From NCBI GenBank assembly GCA_904501755.1, contig CAJGBV010000042.1, positions 1 through 5,600 of the forward strand: 5,600 bases of DNA. Reading direction: 5' to 3'. The position numbers and the translations under genes are program-made. The notes below the pieces were generated by a model. It saw only the letters and a list, made by a program, of their open reading frames with translations, ran no database searches and was not told the origin of the DNA. Shown here in pieces: positions 5,050 to 5,600 of this stretch (its first letter is position 1; each line of letters begins with the position of its first letter). This stretch comes from Clostridiaceae bacterium. Its GTDB lineage: Bacteria; Bacillota; Clostridia; Oscillospirales; Acutalibacteraceae.

Positions 5050-5600
5050 TATGCTTCCTCCTTATCTGCACTTCTGTCCTTATAAACACCAAGAGGATAG
5101 TAAGGAATCATTTTTTCATCTATCCATTCAAGTGCCTGTTTAGGAGTCATACCCCAGTTAGTAGGACAGGAAGACACAACCTCAACAAGAGAAAAGCCCT
5201 TGCCGTCTATCTGATTCTGGAAAGCCTTTTTAATAGCCTTCTTTGCGTTTTTAACATTCTTAACATTATTTACAGTAACACGCTCAAGATACTCAGGTCC
5301 GTCAAGCTTTGAAAGCATTTCGCAAACCTTAATGGGATAACCGCAGTGGTTTACATCTCTTCCATAGGGAGAAGTCTGAGTTACCTGACCGGGAAGTGAT
5401 GTAGGAGCCATCTGTCCACCTGTCATACCATAAATAGCGTTGTTAATGAAGATTACGGTGATATTCTCGTTTCTTGCGGCAGCATGAACTGTTTCAGCCA
5501 TACCGATTGATGCAAGGTCACCATCACCCTGATATGTGAATACAATATTGTTTTCGGGGTCTGAACGTTTTACACCGGTCGCAACAGCCGGAGCACGTCC
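5049..5600 (-). CDS. 2-oxoacid:ferredoxin oxidoreductase, beta (TPP-binding) subunit, 5' end outside window
   Basis: The last 183 residues are present, and the frame runs open to the window edge at 5600. The ATG at 5501 is internal: the codons before it encode the thiamine pyrophosphate/Mg motif GDGDLASIGMAET, followed about 25 residues later by FINNAIYGMTGGQ. This is the standard GDG...NN pattern. The tail includes SCPTNWGMTPKQALEWIDE and MIPYYPLGVYK, typical of clostridial KorB/VorB-type proteins. The beta subunit carries the TPP that attacks the 2-oxoacid carbonyl. The alpha subunit, and possibly a small ferredoxin subunit, are expected further upstream, outside the window. It ends in a TAATG overlap with the gamma gene. 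Substrate is inferred as branched-chain 2-oxoacid from the linkage to ilvE, with 2-oxoglutarate as the alternative. Confidence 0.93.
   Translation of the reverse strand, partial: GRAPAVATGVKRSDPENNIVFTYQGDGDLASIGMAETVHAAARNENITVIFINNAIYGMTGGQMAPTSLPGQVTQTSPYGRDVNHCGYPIKVCEMLSKLDGPEYLERVTVNNVKNVKNAKKAIKKAFQNQIDGKGFSLVEVVSSCPTNWGMTPKQALEWIDEKMIPYYPLGVYKDRSADKEEA

Noticed and set aside
5049..5501. A 150-codon gene beginning at the ATG at 5501
   Set aside because: The same frame continues upstream to the window edge and encodes the TPP-binding GDGD motif, so this ATG is an internal Met of the beta subunit.

Overview
The window looks like chromosomal DNA of a low-to-moderate GC Gram-positive anaerobe of the Oscillospiraceae, most likely a fibre-degrading Ruminococcus. 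Four things point this way: a secreted protein ending in a type I dockerin (cellulosome-type), a T-box leader, a ferredoxin-dependent 2-oxoacid oxidoreductase, and short GC-rich hairpin repeats of the kind scattered through such genomes. All five coding regions lie on the minus strand, so the window reads from right to left.

Right part (5600 to 3438): the 3' end of a tight operon. It holds the beta subunit (partial) and gamma subunit of a 2-oxoacid:ferredoxin oxidoreductase, joined by a TAATG overlap, and then a branched-chain aminotransferase (ilvE) whose Shine-Dalgarno sequence overlaps the gamma stop codon. This pairing suggests that the oxidoreductase handles branched-chain 2-oxoacids. 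It could run in the reductive direction, building Val/Leu/Ile from branched short-chain acids, or in the degradative direction. A hairpin terminator follows ilvE.

Middle (3437 to 2880): 557 bases without a convincing gene. The right half holds two hairpin-rich dispersed repeats and a plus-strand terminator. The left half is the most interesting part of the window. A candidate extended -10 promoter is placed to start transcription at about 3070, the first base of a nested RNA fold (2953-3070): a perfect 16-bp stem, two further 6-bp stems and two hairpins. A strong minus-strand intrinsic terminator follows, and its U-run touches the Shine-Dalgarno sequence of the next gene. No promoter fits between them, so that gene should be expressed only by read-through. 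This is the layout of a riboswitch or attenuator, and I do not recognise the fold.

The controlled gene (2879 to 1377) encodes a 500-residue secreted modular protein: signal peptide, CHAP-like cysteine peptidase/amidase domain, Ig/PKD-like domain, ricin-type beta-trefoil and C-terminal dockerin. Related repeats lie on both sides of it.

Left part (1376 to 1): a repeat with a plus-strand terminator, a consensus promoter (TTGACA, 17 bp, TATAAT), a complete T-box leader with its terminator, and the first 306 residues of a protein with the fold of isopropylmalate/homocitrate synthases (DRE-TIM). All of its recognisable metal-ligand positions are replaced. A T-box suggests amino-acid control of this probable non-canonical enzyme or pseudo-enzyme.
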